In this document: in pieces, positions 6,924-15,345 of the stretch
How positions within the stretch are numbered: the stretch's first letter is position 1
Layout of the letters: each line of letters opens with the position of its first letter
Origin: Tannerella sp.
GTDB lineage: Bacteria > Bacteroidota > Bacteroidia > Bacteroidales > Tannerellaceae
Length of the DNA stretch: 17,237 nt
NCBI GenBank assembly: GCA_031289445.1
Contig: JAITPL010000172.1
Location: 1-17,237 of the forward strand
Direction: 5' to 3'
The notes under the pieces: model-generated
Told to the model about the DNA's origin: nothing
What the model saw: the letters and a program-made list of their open reading frames with translations, nothing else
Databases searched by the model: none
Made by a program: the position numbers and the translations under genes

Positions 6924-8132
6924 TTAATGGATTACCTTTCGTTTCAGACGTCGTTTCACATTGCTGTCAACGACATAATAATCTATCAGAGGAGCAAACG
7001 TATTCATCAGCAATATTGCCAGCATCATGCCTTCGGGATAGCCCGGATTGAGTACCCTGATGATTATCGCAAAAGCGCCTACCAGCAGGCCGTAGATGTA
7101 TTTGCCGGTCTCTGTTCGCGCCGATGTAACAGGGTCGGTAGCCATAAAGACAGCGCCGAAAGCGAAACCGCCAAGCAGCAGATGGTCTAATGGCGAGACA
7201 GTCATTACTACCGTCGTTCCTATCAGGTTGAAGATGCCTGCCATCACCGCGCCTCCGATAAATACCGAGAACATGGTTTTCCAGCTTGCTATGCCGGTAA
7301 GCAGCAATATGGCCGCTCCTATCATGATGGCTATCACCGAGGTTTCGCCTATTGAGCCGGGTATCAGTCCCACGAAATAGTCCCATGTACCGAGCGGAGC
7401 GCCCAATACATCGACAGTGTGAAACGAGCTGATGGCTTCCTTGGCCGCCATGCCCATCTGCCCTAATGGCGTGGCGCCCGAAAAGGCGTCAACGATATTC
7501 CCGCCGCCGAGACCGAACGTAGTGTCGGTGCGGACAAAGACCTTGTCGCCCGACATTGCCGCAGGGTAGGCAAAAAACAGAAACGCGCGCGTTACCAATG
7601 CCACGTTGAAGATGTTGTAGCCTGTACCGCCAAACACTTCCTTGGCGAAGACGACCGCAAAGGCCGTCGCTACCGCTATCATCCACAGCGGCGTATCAAT
7701 CGGCACTATCATCGGTATCAACATTCCGGATACAAGAAATCCTTCCTGTATCTCTTCGTGTTTTATCTGGGCGACGATAAACTCTATCCCCAGACCTACC
7801 GCATACGAAACGATGATTTTGGGCAATACGGCCAGAAATCCGTAGATAAAAGTCATCCAAAAGCCTGCAAGTACGCCGTCGGTAGCCAGATTGTGCTGGT
7901 AGCCGATGTTATACATGCCGAACAGCAAGGCCGGCAACAGGGCGATTATGACTACCGTCATCGTACGTTTCGAATCAATGCTGTCGTGAATGTGTACGCC
8001 CGATTTCGAGGTATGATTCGAGACAAATAGAAATGTCTCGAATCCGTCGAAAACCGATTGAAACATCGACAGCTTTCCGCCTTTTTCAAACTGAGGCTTA
8101 ATCCTGTTTAGATAATTCCTTAACGCTTTCAA
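6924..8132 (-). CDS. nqrB: Na+-translocating NADH:quinone reductase subunit B
   Basis: A 402-residue polytopic membrane subunit that carries covalent FMN and riboflavin and takes part in sodium movement and quinone reduction. The FMN motif is DAFSGATPLG with Thr221 as the attachment site. The conserved loop GGTGYNIFNVALVTRAFLFF lies at about 168-187. The N-terminal soluble stretch (MKALRNYLNRIKP... through SGVHIHDSIDSKRTM) is characteristic. The C-terminal region has several more helices ending in a basic tail. It starts 21 bases after the nqrA stop. Confidence 0.97.
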   Translation of the reverse strand: MKALRNYLNRIKPQFEKGGKLSMFQSVFDGFETFLFVSNHTSKSGVHIHDSIDSKRTMTVVIIALLPALLFGMYNIGYQHNLATDGVLAGFWMTFIYGFLAVLPKIIVSYAVGLGIEFIVAQIKHEEIQEGFLVSGMLIPMIVPIDTPLWMIAVATAFAVVFAKEVFGGTGYNIFNVALVTRAFLFFAYPAAMSGDKVFVRTDTTFGLGGGNIVDAFSGATPLGQMGMAAKEAISSFHTVDVLGAPLGTWDYFVGLIPGSIGETSVIAIMIGAAILLLTGIASWKTMFSVFIGGAVMAGIFNLIGTTVVMTVSPLDHLLLGGFAFGAVFMATDPVTSARTETGKYIYGLLVGAFAIIIRVLNPGYPEGMMLAILLMNTFAPLIDYYVVDSNVKRRLKRKVIH

Positions 8133-8153
8133 TCTATTATGTTTTAGTTGTTA

Positions 8154-9509
8154 TTAATTCATTTCCTTATACAGTAAATCAAGCCCGCGACGTACTATAG
8201 CCTGCAACTCTATCTTCGAGGTATCGACAAACTCGCACAAAGCGAAATCTTCGGGCGCAACTTCGTATATGCCAAGATTTTCCATCTTGTCGATGTCATA
8301 AGTTATTATGGCCTTCAAGAGGTATTCGGGCAATATGTCGAAGGGGAAAACACGGTCGTATTCGTTGGACATTATCATCGCACGCTTGCCGCCACGGATG
8401 CGGGCGTCAATGTTGTACTCGGTGTTCTTGCATCCCAACAAACCGCTCGGATAGGTGCGACTGACGCTGTACTTGCCGAAGCCGGGGGTTGCCCAGCCTA
8501 CAAACTCGTCCACATCGTCGCCTTCGGGTATCACTGTTATCTGATTATTGTACGCGCCCAAGTAGTCTTCTCGTGTTACCTTGGCGCCGGTCAGCACATT
8601 GCCGCTGATAATGCGTACATGCTTGCTCTCGTCGGCTATCTTGCCGACGGTCAAACTCTCTATCGTGCAGCCCGCGACGACTTTTGCATAGCCGCGCTCC
8701 TTCAACTCGGCGCCGGTCAGTGCAACCGTGCGGCTGAAGTCTGCAATGCCTTGCTTGAAAACCCGCCCTATATAAAGCAGGTCGGCTGCATTGAGCGTCC
8801 AAACCGTCTCGCCCTTATTGACGGGCTTGAGGTGGTTTATCAACACGCCGACATTGCCGATGGGATGAGGGCCTTCCAACTCTACGACCTCAACTCCCTG
8901 CATAGCCTTTAGCGGCGAGCCTTTCTTGACGCCGAGATAAACCTTGCCTTCGGTCAACTTCGCTAAGGCGTCCAGTCCGGTCTGCAACACGTCTTCCTCA
9001 CCCTTGACGATGAAGTCGAAATTAGTAGCCAAGGGCGCCGAATCGTAGGCCGTAACAAAGATGTCGCGAGGCTCATCCTGCGGATTGGCGATGCGGTCGT
9101 ATGGACGCTGCTTGATGAACGGCCAGACACCGGCTGCAAGTATCGCCGCCTTAACACCCTCTATATCAAGCGTTTTAGGGTCTTTTGCGCCAAACTGCTC
9201 ATATTCGGTCTGTGCGTCAGGTTTCACCGTAACACTCAGCACCTTACGTTTTTCGCCGCGATTGACTCCTGTTACCGTACCGCTAACCGGCGATACCAGA
9301 CGTATGTCCTGACGTGTCTTGTCGATAATCAGCGCCGTACCGGCTTTTACCTTGTCGCCTTCGCGTACAACTACCTTAGGCGTCAAGCCTGTATAGTTGT
9401 CCGGGACGATTGCATAACTCTCGGATTTTGAGATGCTTATAAACTCTTCAGGGGCTTTGCCCTTCAGGTTTATGTCTAATCCTTTTTTGAATTTAATACC
9501 TTTTGCCAT
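8154..9509 (-). CDS. nqrA: Na+-translocating NADH:quinone reductase subunit A
   Basis: A 451-residue cytoplasmic peripheral subunit implicated in ubiquinone/menaquinone binding; it has no membrane helices. The N-terminus AKGIKFKKGLDINLKGKAPE and the stretch SGTVTGVNRGEKRKVLSVTV are typical of NqrA. So are WPFIKQRPYDRIANP and the late segment NIDARIRGGKRAMIMSNEYD. An upstream ATG at 9548 is in frame, but it would add 13 residues encoded by the promoter/leader region, so the ATG at 9509 is preferred. It is the first gene of the nqr operon and has a strong promoter just upstream. Confidence 0.96.
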   Translation of the reverse strand: MAKGIKFKKGLDINLKGKAPEEFISISKSESYAIVPDNYTGLTPKVVVREGDKVKAGTALIIDKTRQDIRLVSPVSGTVTGVNRGEKRKVLSVTVKPDAQTEYEQFGAKDPKTLDIEGVKAAILAAGVWPFIKQRPYDRIANPQDEPRDIFVTAYDSAPLATNFDFIVKGEEDVLQTGLDALAKLTEGKVYLGVKKGSPLKAMQGVEVVELEGPHPIGNVGVLINHLKPVNKGETVWTLNAADLLYIGRVFKQGIADFSRTVALTGAELKERGYAKVVAGCTIESLTVGKIADESKHVRIISGNVLTGAKVTREDYLGAYNNQITVIPEGDDVDEFVGWATPGFGKYSVSRTYPSGLLGCKNTEYNIDARIRGGKRAMIMSNEYDRVFPFDILPEYLLKAIITYDIDKMENLGIYEVAPEDFALCEFVDTSKIELQAIVRRGLDLLYKEMN

Positions 9510-9544
9510 ATATGTTGTAACAAAAATTTCGCCAGAAACTCGCC

Positions 9545-9577
9545 GCAAAAGTACAAAATAATTTGATTAATCAAAAA
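9545..9577 (-). promoter_or_regulatory. Promoter of the nqr operon with overlapping palindrome
   Basis: On the minus strand TTTTTG (9577-9572) is followed after 18 bases by TACTTTTGC (9553-9545), a very good Bacteroidetes -7 box; the -33 spacing is a little short. A perfect 14-base palindrome, TTTGATTAATCAAA (9562-9575), covers the -33 element and could be an operator. Its half-sites resemble FNR half-sites, but the 2-base spacing is not that of FNR. Confidence 0.75.
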
Positions 9578-9741
9578 CCTTTCCGTATTTTCTTTAACGG
9601 ATTATGTTTGAGTTTCCTCAATCCGGCAATCCCGCAAGCGATTATCTAAGGGGTTGTATTCGTAAAGAAACAGCCTTTGCCGTATCAAATTTCTTCCGTT
9701 TCTACTTTTTTCTTGCCGATAAAGAATGCGGTTGCACAATC
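9578..9741. other. Intergenic region between amidohydrolase end and nqr promoter
   Basis: No gene is seen. A small 5-base stem with a GAAA loop on the minus strand (9608-9621) might help end the amidohydrolase transcript, but it lacks a U-tract. A plus-strand open frame that starts here is antisense to the amidohydrolase and is not considered real. Confidence 0.5.
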
Positions 9742-10665
9742 TTACTCGCTCATATTCTTTATATACGGCAGGCGGGCGGGGTTTTTAAAGCGGTAGAAGC
9801 GTTGAGCGTTGCCTCCGAGGAAAGCAGTTTTCTCGTCGTCGGTCAGCAGGTCGGACTTAATGACGAAATCGTAGGACATTCGGTAGGTGACGGCAGTGAT
9901 TGTGCGCGGATAGTCGGATCCCCACATCAGTTTGTCTATTCCCACAAGATCGGCGGCCTCGCGGATAGCGCGTACAGCGCCGGTAAATGGATAGAACTCT
10001 TCGTTGAAAAGCCATGTAATACCTCCCGATTCAATCATTACATTCGGATTGCGGGCAAGTTCGACCTGTTTATGCCAGCCCTCGCGCGTTACCATCCCAA
10101 AATGTCCTATGGCTATTCTGAGATTGGGGCACTCGGCAATAATCTCGTTCATCTCGCCAACCTGCGTGTCGCCATCGGCCAAGTCGATAGACAACAGTAT
10201 GTCGGCCTGTTCCATGTCTTTCAAGATATGCATTATTTCGTCGTTGGTGAGATAAATGCGGCGAGTATTAATAATCAATCTGTTAGCAGGAATCTTGAGC
10301 GCCTTGAAACCCATATTGACAAGACGCTTGTATTTGCCGGTTATTTGCGGTTTACGGAAATCCACCATGCCGCAACACAAAAAACGGTCGGGATAATCGC
10401 GCTCGACTTTGTGCAGATAAGAATTTTGCAGTCCGTCGATATATTCCTGAGTGATAACGGCTGCCGATACCTGCGCATAGTCCATATTCGACAGAAAAAC
10501 CTCTGCCGTATTGCGTCCGTCGAGAAAATAAGGCGGTATCATCTGCCTTACTTCACCCATAAACACTGACTTGCCGTTTGTGAGCGTTCGTATTTCCTTG
10601 CCTTCAACGATAGTATTCTGTTTCAGCCAGAGATGCGCGTGCGCGTCGATTATTGGATATATCAT
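9742..10665 (-). CDS. Amidohydrolase-2 family protein, possible sugar lactonase
   Basis: A 307-residue TIM-barrel metal hydrolase of the amidohydrolase superfamily (PF04909 type). Metal-site motifs are DAHAHLW (His9, His11), a later histidine in AIGHFGMV (His188) and the catalytic aspartate in MWGSDYPR (Asp251). GNAQRFYRF near the C-terminus is a usual family ending. There is no signal peptide, so it acts in the cytoplasm. The reaction cannot be read from sequence alone. Relatives include L-fuconolactonase/L-rhamnonolactonase and decarboxylases. Beside a sugar-type aldo/keto reductase and a zinc dehydrogenase, a lactone hydrolase role is the most attractive inference. It starts 3 bases after the stop of the dehydrogenase gene, so the two are tightly coupled. 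Confidence 0.85.
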   Translation of the reverse strand: MIYPIIDAHAHLWLKQNTIVEGKEIRTLTNGKSVFMGEVRQMIPPYFLDGRNTAEVFLSNMDYAQVSAAVITQEYIDGLQNSYLHKVERDYPDRFLCCGMVDFRKPQITGKYKRLVNMGFKALKIPANRLIINTRRIYLTNDEIMHILKDMEQADILLSIDLADGDTQVGEMNEIIAECPNLRIAIGHFGMVTREGWHKQVELARNPNVMIESGGITWLFNEEFYPFTGAVRAIREAADLVGIDKLMWGSDYPRTITAVTYRMSYDFVIKSDLLTDDEKTAFLGGNAQRFYRFKNPARLPYIKNMSE

Positions 10666-10668
10666 AAT

Positions 10669-11685
10669 TCAGAAACGTATTAAAATTCTAAAAACTTCAC
10701 CGGGGTTTTGGCTCCACGTTTCGAGGGCTTTTTGCGCTTCTTCGGGAGGATAGATAGCCGTAATCAACTCATCTACAGGGCAATTGCCTTGCTTTATATA
10801 TTCCATCACGGCCTTGAAATCGGAGGGCATGGCGTTGCGCGAGCCGAGTATATCTATTTCTTTTTTGACAAAATATTGAGTGTCGAAGGCGACTTGAGCC
10901 TTTGCATAGCCGATATAAACTATACGTCCTGTGAAAGCCGCTTCGGCGAGGGCTGCCTGATATGTTTCCGGCCGACCTACAGCCTCGATTATTACGTCGG
11001 CGCCGCGATTTGCAGTTATCTCGCTGATGCGCTCATGCAGGTTTTCTCCGGCAGAATTGACGGTGAACGCAGCTCCAAGACGCTTGGCAAGTGATAGTTT
11101 CCTGTCATCCACATCTACGGCTACTACCTTGGCTCCACGCAAAGCAGCGCCTACAATAGCGCCTACGCCTATCATCCCGCAACCCAAAACCATGACGGTA
11201 TCAATATCCTTGACCCGCCCGCGATCGACGGCATGAAAACCTACGCTCATCGGCTCTACCAGAGCGAAGTCGCGCACGCTTATTGCAGGGTCGGCTATCA
11301 CTTTTGCAGCCGGGACGAGTATATATTCCGACATGGCGCCATCGCGCTGCACGCCAAGCGTTTGATTGTTTTCGCAGGCATTAGGCCGATTGTTCAGGCA
11401 AGCCGGACAGCGGCCGCAACTTGTATATGGATTGACGGTTGCATTTTGCGGTAAGCTAAAAGAGGAGGCTACGTCGTCGGCAACCTCTTCAATGACGCCT
11501 CCAATCTCGTGACCGGGGACAATCGGAAGGCGTACCAACGGATTTAGACCTCTGAATGTATTGAGGTCTGACCCGCAAAAGCCTACATAACCGATTTTCA
11601 TCAATACATGTCCGGGTTTCAAAGCCGGTTTTGCTGTTTCTTTAACCTCGGTCATGCCGGGAGATGTTATTCTTATTGATTTCAT
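10669..11685 (-). CDS. Zinc-dependent medium-chain alcohol/sugar-acid dehydrogenase
   Basis: A 338-residue medium-chain dehydrogenase/reductase that would oxidise a hydroxyl group with NAD(P)+. The catalytic zinc site is Cys37 (GFCGSD) with His59-Glu60 (VPGHE) and probably Glu144. The structural zinc ligands are Cys90, Cys93, Cys96 and Cys104 (CGRCPACLNNRPNAC). The Rossmann motif is GCGMIG (168-173), and an acidic VDVDD after the second strand suggests NAD preference. It resembles sorbitol/L-idonate/galactitol-type dehydrogenases, but the substrate is not known. No typical promoter is visible in the 181 bases upstream, so it may be transcribed with the aldo/keto reductase before it; the amidohydrolase follows at once. 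Confidence 0.9.
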   Translation of the reverse strand: MKSIRITSPGMTEVKETAKPALKPGHVLMKIGYVGFCGSDLNTFRGLNPLVRLPIVPGHEIGGVIEEVADDVASSFSLPQNATVNPYTSCGRCPACLNNRPNACENNQTLGVQRDGAMSEYILVPAAKVIADPAISVRDFALVEPMSVGFHAVDRGRVKDIDTVMVLGCGMIGVGAIVGAALRGAKVVAVDVDDRKLSLAKRLGAAFTVNSAGENLHERISEITANRGADVIIEAVGRPETYQAALAEAAFTGRIVYIGYAKAQVAFDTQYFVKKEIDILGSRNAMPSDFKAVMEYIKQGNCPVDELITAIYPPEEAQKALETWSQNPGEVFRILIRF

Positions 11686-11866
11686 ACTTATATATTGAAT
11701 GATTAAATGATTGATGGATGATCCGGGTCTCCATAATGTGCCCTAAGTTCCATTGATTGATATGAATCCTCTAACGGGTAAATTTGGGCAGTAAGCATAA
11801 TTAGCTGAAAAACAATTAATTGATTGCTTCGTAATTATCAATTGTCAATTATCAATTGTCAATTAA
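11686..11866. repeat. AT-rich spacer with 14-base tandem duplication
   Basis: This 181-base gap separates the aldo/keto reductase and the zinc dehydrogenase. Bases 11834-11861 are two exact copies of ATTATCAATTGTCA, the reverse complement of a one-base variant of the 14-mer at 1846-1873. Just before them, TGATTGCTTCGTA (11821-11833) matches part of the GTCATTG...GAAGCAAT element. I see no TAnnTTTG promoter here on the minus strand. Confidence 0.6.
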
Positions 11867-12799
11867 TCAGCTATTCACCCACGAGTCTCGGTATCCGGGT
11901 TCGAGAATATGCCGTACTTCCTGTAGTAGAGGCTCGTCGAGAGGCTCGGAAGCAAAGCGTATAGTTCGCAGAACGTTGTCGGGGTTGGTAGTACTGAAGA
12001 GGGTTGTTGCTATTCTGGGATTGGCGACTGAAAAGGCTACGGCTAACTGCTCGATAGAGATGCCCTTAGCCTTGCAATGCTCTACGGCCTTGCGTGCGAG
12101 CCGCTTCAGTGCTTCGGGCGCCGGATGCCAGTCAGGCACGCCTCGCTCTGTCAGCAGACCCATAGAATAAGGAGACGCATTGATAACGCCTATGCCGTGC
12201 GCTTCGAAAAAATCAAGATAGTCGGCCAGTGCGTCATCGTTGAGGGTGTAATGGCAGAACGACAGAACGCTTTCGATCGTGCCCGCCGGTACATGCTCAA
12301 TCACATATCGAAAGTGGCGCAGGTTAAGGTTGGTAATACCTGTATGGCCGACGACGCCTTTGTCGCGCAATTCGACCAAGGCAGGCAGGGTCTCATTGCA
12401 AACCTGCTCCAAATCGGCAAACTCAATATCATGGATATTGATTAAATCTATGAAGTCAACATTAAGCCGCTCCATGCTTTCATAAACGCTTTTACGCACT
12501 CGTTCGGCCGAGTAGTCCCAGTAGTTCGTACCGTCCTTGCCATACCGTCCTACCTTTGTCGAGAGGTAAAAGCGACTGCGGTCGATGTTTTTTAGCGCTT
12601 TACCGAGTACGGTTTCAGCCTTGAGATGACCGTAGTAAGGCGATACATCAATAAAGTTGATGCCATTGTCGATTGCCGTATAGACTGCTTCGATACCGGC
12701 CTCTTCCTTCAACGAATGAAAGACGCCGCCAAGAGATGATGCTCCGAAACTTATCTTCGACACACTCATACCGGTTTGTCCTATTGCTCTTTGTTCCAT
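11867..12799 (-). CDS. Aldo/keto reductase, L-galactose/L-fucose dehydrogenase-like
   Basis: A 310-residue TIM-barrel NAD(P)-dependent oxidoreductase. The catalytic tetrad is present: Asp51 and Tyr56 (DVSPYYG), Lys82 (STKVGR) and His123 (NIHDIEF). The protein shares long diagnostic stretches with plant L-galactose dehydrogenase as I recall it: FGASSLGGVF, SAERVRKSVYESMERL, the HDIEF active-site loop, an LSFCHY strand, and GVINASPYSMGLLTERG followed by PxWHPAPE. This points to oxidation of L-galactose, L-fucose or a similar sugar at C1 to the lactone. An ATG at 12826 would extend the protein by nine residues but lies over the promoter -7 box, so 12799 was chosen. It is followed by the zinc dehydrogenase and amidohydrolase and is divergent from the TonB-dependent receptor. 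Confidence 0.9.
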   Translation of the reverse strand: MEQRAIGQTGMSVSKISFGASSLGGVFHSLKEEAGIEAVYTAIDNGINFIDVSPYYGHLKAETVLGKALKNIDRSRFYLSTKVGRYGKDGTNYWDYSAERVRKSVYESMERLNVDFIDLINIHDIEFADLEQVCNETLPALVELRDKGVVGHTGITNLNLRHFRYVIEHVPAGTIESVLSFCHYTLNDDALADYLDFFEAHGIGVINASPYSMGLLTERGVPDWHPAPEALKRLARKAVEHCKAKGISIEQLAVAFSVANPRIATTLFSTTNPDNVLRTIRFASEPLDEPLLQEVRHILEPGYRDSWVNS

Positions 12800-12822
12800 T
12801 AAGATTATGATTTTAAACGGGT

Positions 12823-12856
12823 GCAAAGATAATCATTTTATCGGAAATAATCCAAA
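12823..12856 (-). promoter_or_regulatory. Promoter of the aldo/keto reductase gene
   Basis: On the minus strand TTTG (12856-12853) is followed after 21 bases by TATCTTTGC (12831-12823), a match to the Bacteroidetes consensus. The start codon lies 23 bases further on. It is arranged back to back with the receptor promoter. Confidence 0.75.
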
Positions 12857-12860
12857 TAAG

Positions 12861-12891
12861 TTTGAAATTTGAATTATAATGATTACTTTTG
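12861..12891 (+). promoter_or_regulatory. Promoter of the TonB-dependent receptor gene
   Basis: TTTG (12861-12864), a 19-base spacer and TACTTTTG (12884-12891) form a near-perfect Bacteroidetes promoter. The -33 box is only 4 bases from the -33 box of the divergent aldo/keto reductase promoter. An AAGGA at 12903-12907, 8 bases before the ATG, could serve as a weak ribosome binding site. Confidence 0.78.
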
Positions 12892-12915
12892 TCCCCAATT
12901 TTAAGGAAATAATCA

Positions 12916-15345
12916 ATGTTCAGAACTAAACTGTACCTTCTGTTCGTTGGCGTCGTCGCGATGCTTAACGTTCAAGATATGTTTTCGCAAACTACGCTTT
13001 GCAATCTTAGTGGCAAGGTGGTTGATAATGCTGATAATCAACCGGTTGAATATGCCAACGTTATACTCTATAACGCTACCGACACTACCCCTGCCGGTTA
13101 TACCGTAACCGATGCGTCAGGCGCTTTCGCGCTGGAATGCAAGACCGCAGGAAAGTATTATGTATCAGTAAGTTATATAGGATATAAATCCTTTAAAACC
13201 AAGCCTGTAGCCGTAACTGCCGCACAGAAGTCTATCACCCTGCCCGAAATACGGATGGAGGAGGAGAATGCCGAGCTGTCGGAGGTAGTCGTCGTAGGAC
13301 GCAAGCGGCAGATAGTCTATAAGTTAGACCGGCAGGTGATTGAAGCGGCAGGTTACCTCTCGGCAGCGGGCGGGACGGCTGTGGATATACTGACGCAGAC
13401 GCCTTCGATTCGTGTGGATGCCGAGGGCGAGGTGAGTTTTCGCGGCAGTTCGGGCTTCAAGGTCTATATTGACGGCAAGCCCGGCACACTGGACGGTACG
13501 GCGGCTTTGGAGCAGATACCCGCCGGACAGATTGAGAATATAGAGATACTGACTACCCCCTCTGCGCGTAATGACGCCGACGGCGCGGTCGGTATTATCA
13601 ACATCAATACAAAGAAGTCGAACATAGAAGGATGGAGTGGAATGGTCAATACGATGGGAAGCTCGGTTTTGTCGCGCAATCTGGATTTTCTGCTGGCGCT
13701 CAAGAAACCCGATTTTCGCTGGCAACTGTCGGGCGAGGCTTCGCGACGCTTCGTACTGAGCGATTTCGACCAAACCAAAACCGTTACAACGCCCGAAATG
13801 ACTACTATAGACCATTCTACCGGCGACCGTACACGGCATACGGCCGTCTATTACCTGCGCTCGCAGTTCGACTGGCTACGCGACAACACTACATGGACAG
13901 CAGCCCTTACCGGTGGCTATCGCGACCGTTGGCGAGGCGGCGAACTGCATTACGAGGATTCCTACACGACGGCGGAAGGCGAGCGCTCGACAGGCTCGTT
14001 CAACGGCAAGGATTTCGTTCATCTATATGAATATAATCTGCGGGGTGACGCAGGTGTGGAGCATAATTTTACCGGTCGCAAAGGACACAAGCTAACATCC
14101 TCTGTATATGCACTTTATGAGGGAGATGCCATGGAGAATTTTCAGACCGACTTGTGGGATATGCAAGGCGCTCAGGTTCAGGGACATCGTGCCTGGGAAT
14201 TTGAATACCGCTTTGAGGCTCAAGTCAATGCCGACTATGTCTATCCGCTTGAGAATGAGACCGGTAAGTTCGAGACCGGCTACCAATTATTCACCTATAC
14301 CGAAGACGGCGACTATACGATTGATATGTTCAATCCCGAGCAGTCTCGGTTTGAACGCCGCGACGATTTGTATAACAAATATGCCTTTCACCGCTATATT
14401 CATGCCTTGTACGCCATGTTTTCGGATACTTATTCGGGCTTCTCATATCAGTTGGGTCTGCGAGGGGAGTACAATTTTCGCCAACTCGAAAACAATCTCG
14501 AATGGGCAGCATTCAACCGGCATATCTTGGATTTCTTTCCTTCGGTGCATCTGTCATACGCGCTCAACGACAAGTCGCAACTCCGCGCGTCTTATACACG
14601 CCGTATCACGCAGCCCGAACTGTTCTATGTCGAGCCTTATGTAGTCTATGTCGATTATAATACGGCTCAGCAGGGCAATCCGTATATTCAGCCTGAATAC
14701 ACTAACTCGGTAGAGTTGGGTTACAACCTGAGTTTAGGCAATAACACGTTCTCGACTACGCTGTTTCACCGTGCACGCAAGGACAAGATAGAGCGCGTCC
14801 GCGTTCCCTATCATACGAGTGTTACCAAGGATTCGATGGCTAACGTCGGCAATGACTATTCGACCGGCCTTGAGATTGCGACCTCCCTGCAACTGAGCCG
14901 CTTATGGTATCTCGACGCCAATACCAGCGTCTATCATTATCGCATAAAAAATATTTTTAAGGTCGATGACGACGAAAAGAGTATTAACTACCAGCTGGCA
15001 ATAAATAACAATATCGACCTCGCTAAGAACACTCGCATGCGCTTCGAGGCTTATTATGTAGGGCCGATGGTCAGCACGCAAGGCCGCGTCAACGGTTATT
15101 ATTACTGCAATCTGGCTGTGCGTCAACAACTGCTCAACCGTCGATTGACAGCCGGTCTAAGCGTGCAGGATATATTCTCGACAGCCGAGTATATCCAAAG
15201 CCGCAAAGGCACAGGTTTGGAATCGCTTAGCAAAATCTATCCCCGCACTCCTTTGCTGACCCTGACTCTCTCATACACATTCAATAATTTCAGCCGTAAA
15301 CAGAAAACCGAAAAAGACGATATGTTCGAAGGAACAAACAGGTAG
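12916..15345 (+). CDS. TonB-dependent receptor, outer-membrane beta-barrel family
   Basis: An 809-residue outer-membrane protein. Residues 1-25 (MFRTKLYLLF...DMFSQ) are a signal peptide. Residues about 30-115 form a carboxypeptidase-regulatory-like beta-sandwich (GKVVDNADNQPVEYANVILY...ISYIGY-type), common on Bacteroidetes receptors. A plug domain follows at about 120-230 (SEVVVVGRKR..., SIRVDAEGEVSFRG, VYIDGKPG, IENIEILTTPSARND, GIININTKK). The rest is a long beta-barrel rich in aromatic strands (the OMP_b-brl_3 type). No SusD-like partner lies beside it, so it is probably not a standard glycan SusC. Ligands of this subfamily are mostly unknown and could be a siderophore, peptide or small glycan. 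The stop codon falls at the very edge of a 130-base repeat. The neighbouring divergent sugar-type genes may hint at a related substrate (inference). Confidence 0.92.
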   Translation: MFRTKLYLLFVGVVAMLNVQDMFSQTTLCNLSGKVVDNADNQPVEYANVILYNATDTTPAGYTVTDASGAFALECKTAGKYYVSVSYIGYKSFKTKPVAVTAAQKSITLPEIRMEEENAELSEVVVVGRKRQIVYKLDRQVIEAAGYLSAAGGTAVDILTQTPSIRVDAEGEVSFRGSSGFKVYIDGKPGTLDGTAALEQIPAGQIENIEILTTPSARNDADGAVGIININTKKSNIEGWSGMVNTMGSSVLSRNLDFLLALKKPDFRWQLSGEASRRFVLSDFDQTKTVTTPEMTTIDHSTGDRTRHTAVYYLRSQFDWLRDNTTWTAALTGGYRDRWRGGELHYEDSYTTAEGERSTGSFNGKDFVHLYEYNLRGDAGVEHNFTGRKGHKLTSSVYALYEGDAMENFQTDLWDMQGAQVQGHRAWEFEYRFEAQVNADYVYPLENETGKFETGYQLFTYTEDGDYTIDMFNPEQSRFERRDDLYNKYAFHRYIHALYAMFSDTYSGFSYQLGLRGEYNFRQLENNLEWAAFNRHILDFFPSVHLSYALNDKSQLRASYTRRITQPELFYVEPYVVYVDYNTAQQGNPYIQPEYTNSVELGYNLSLGNNTFSTTLFHRARKDKIERVRVPYHTSVTKDSMANVGNDYSTGLEIATSLQLSRLWYLDANTSVYHYRIKNIFKVDDDEKSINYQLAINNNIDLAKNTRMRFEAYYVGPMVSTQGRVNGYYYCNLAVRQQLLNRRLTAGLSVQDIFSTAEYIQSRKGTGLESLSKIYPRTPLLTLTLSYTFNNFSRKQKTEKDDMFEGTNR

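Noticed and set aside
9562..9575. FNR site
   Set aside because: The half-sites look right, but the spacer is 2 bases, not the 4 of an FNR box, so it is reported only as an unassigned palindrome.
9604..10569. 321-codon plus-strand open frame
   Set aside because: It is antisense to the amidohydrolase gene, which carries metal-binding motifs; the plus-strand product shows no domain.
13324..13839. 171-codon minus-strand open frame
   Set aside because: It is a shadow of the TonB-dependent receptor gene; no domain or start signal supports it.
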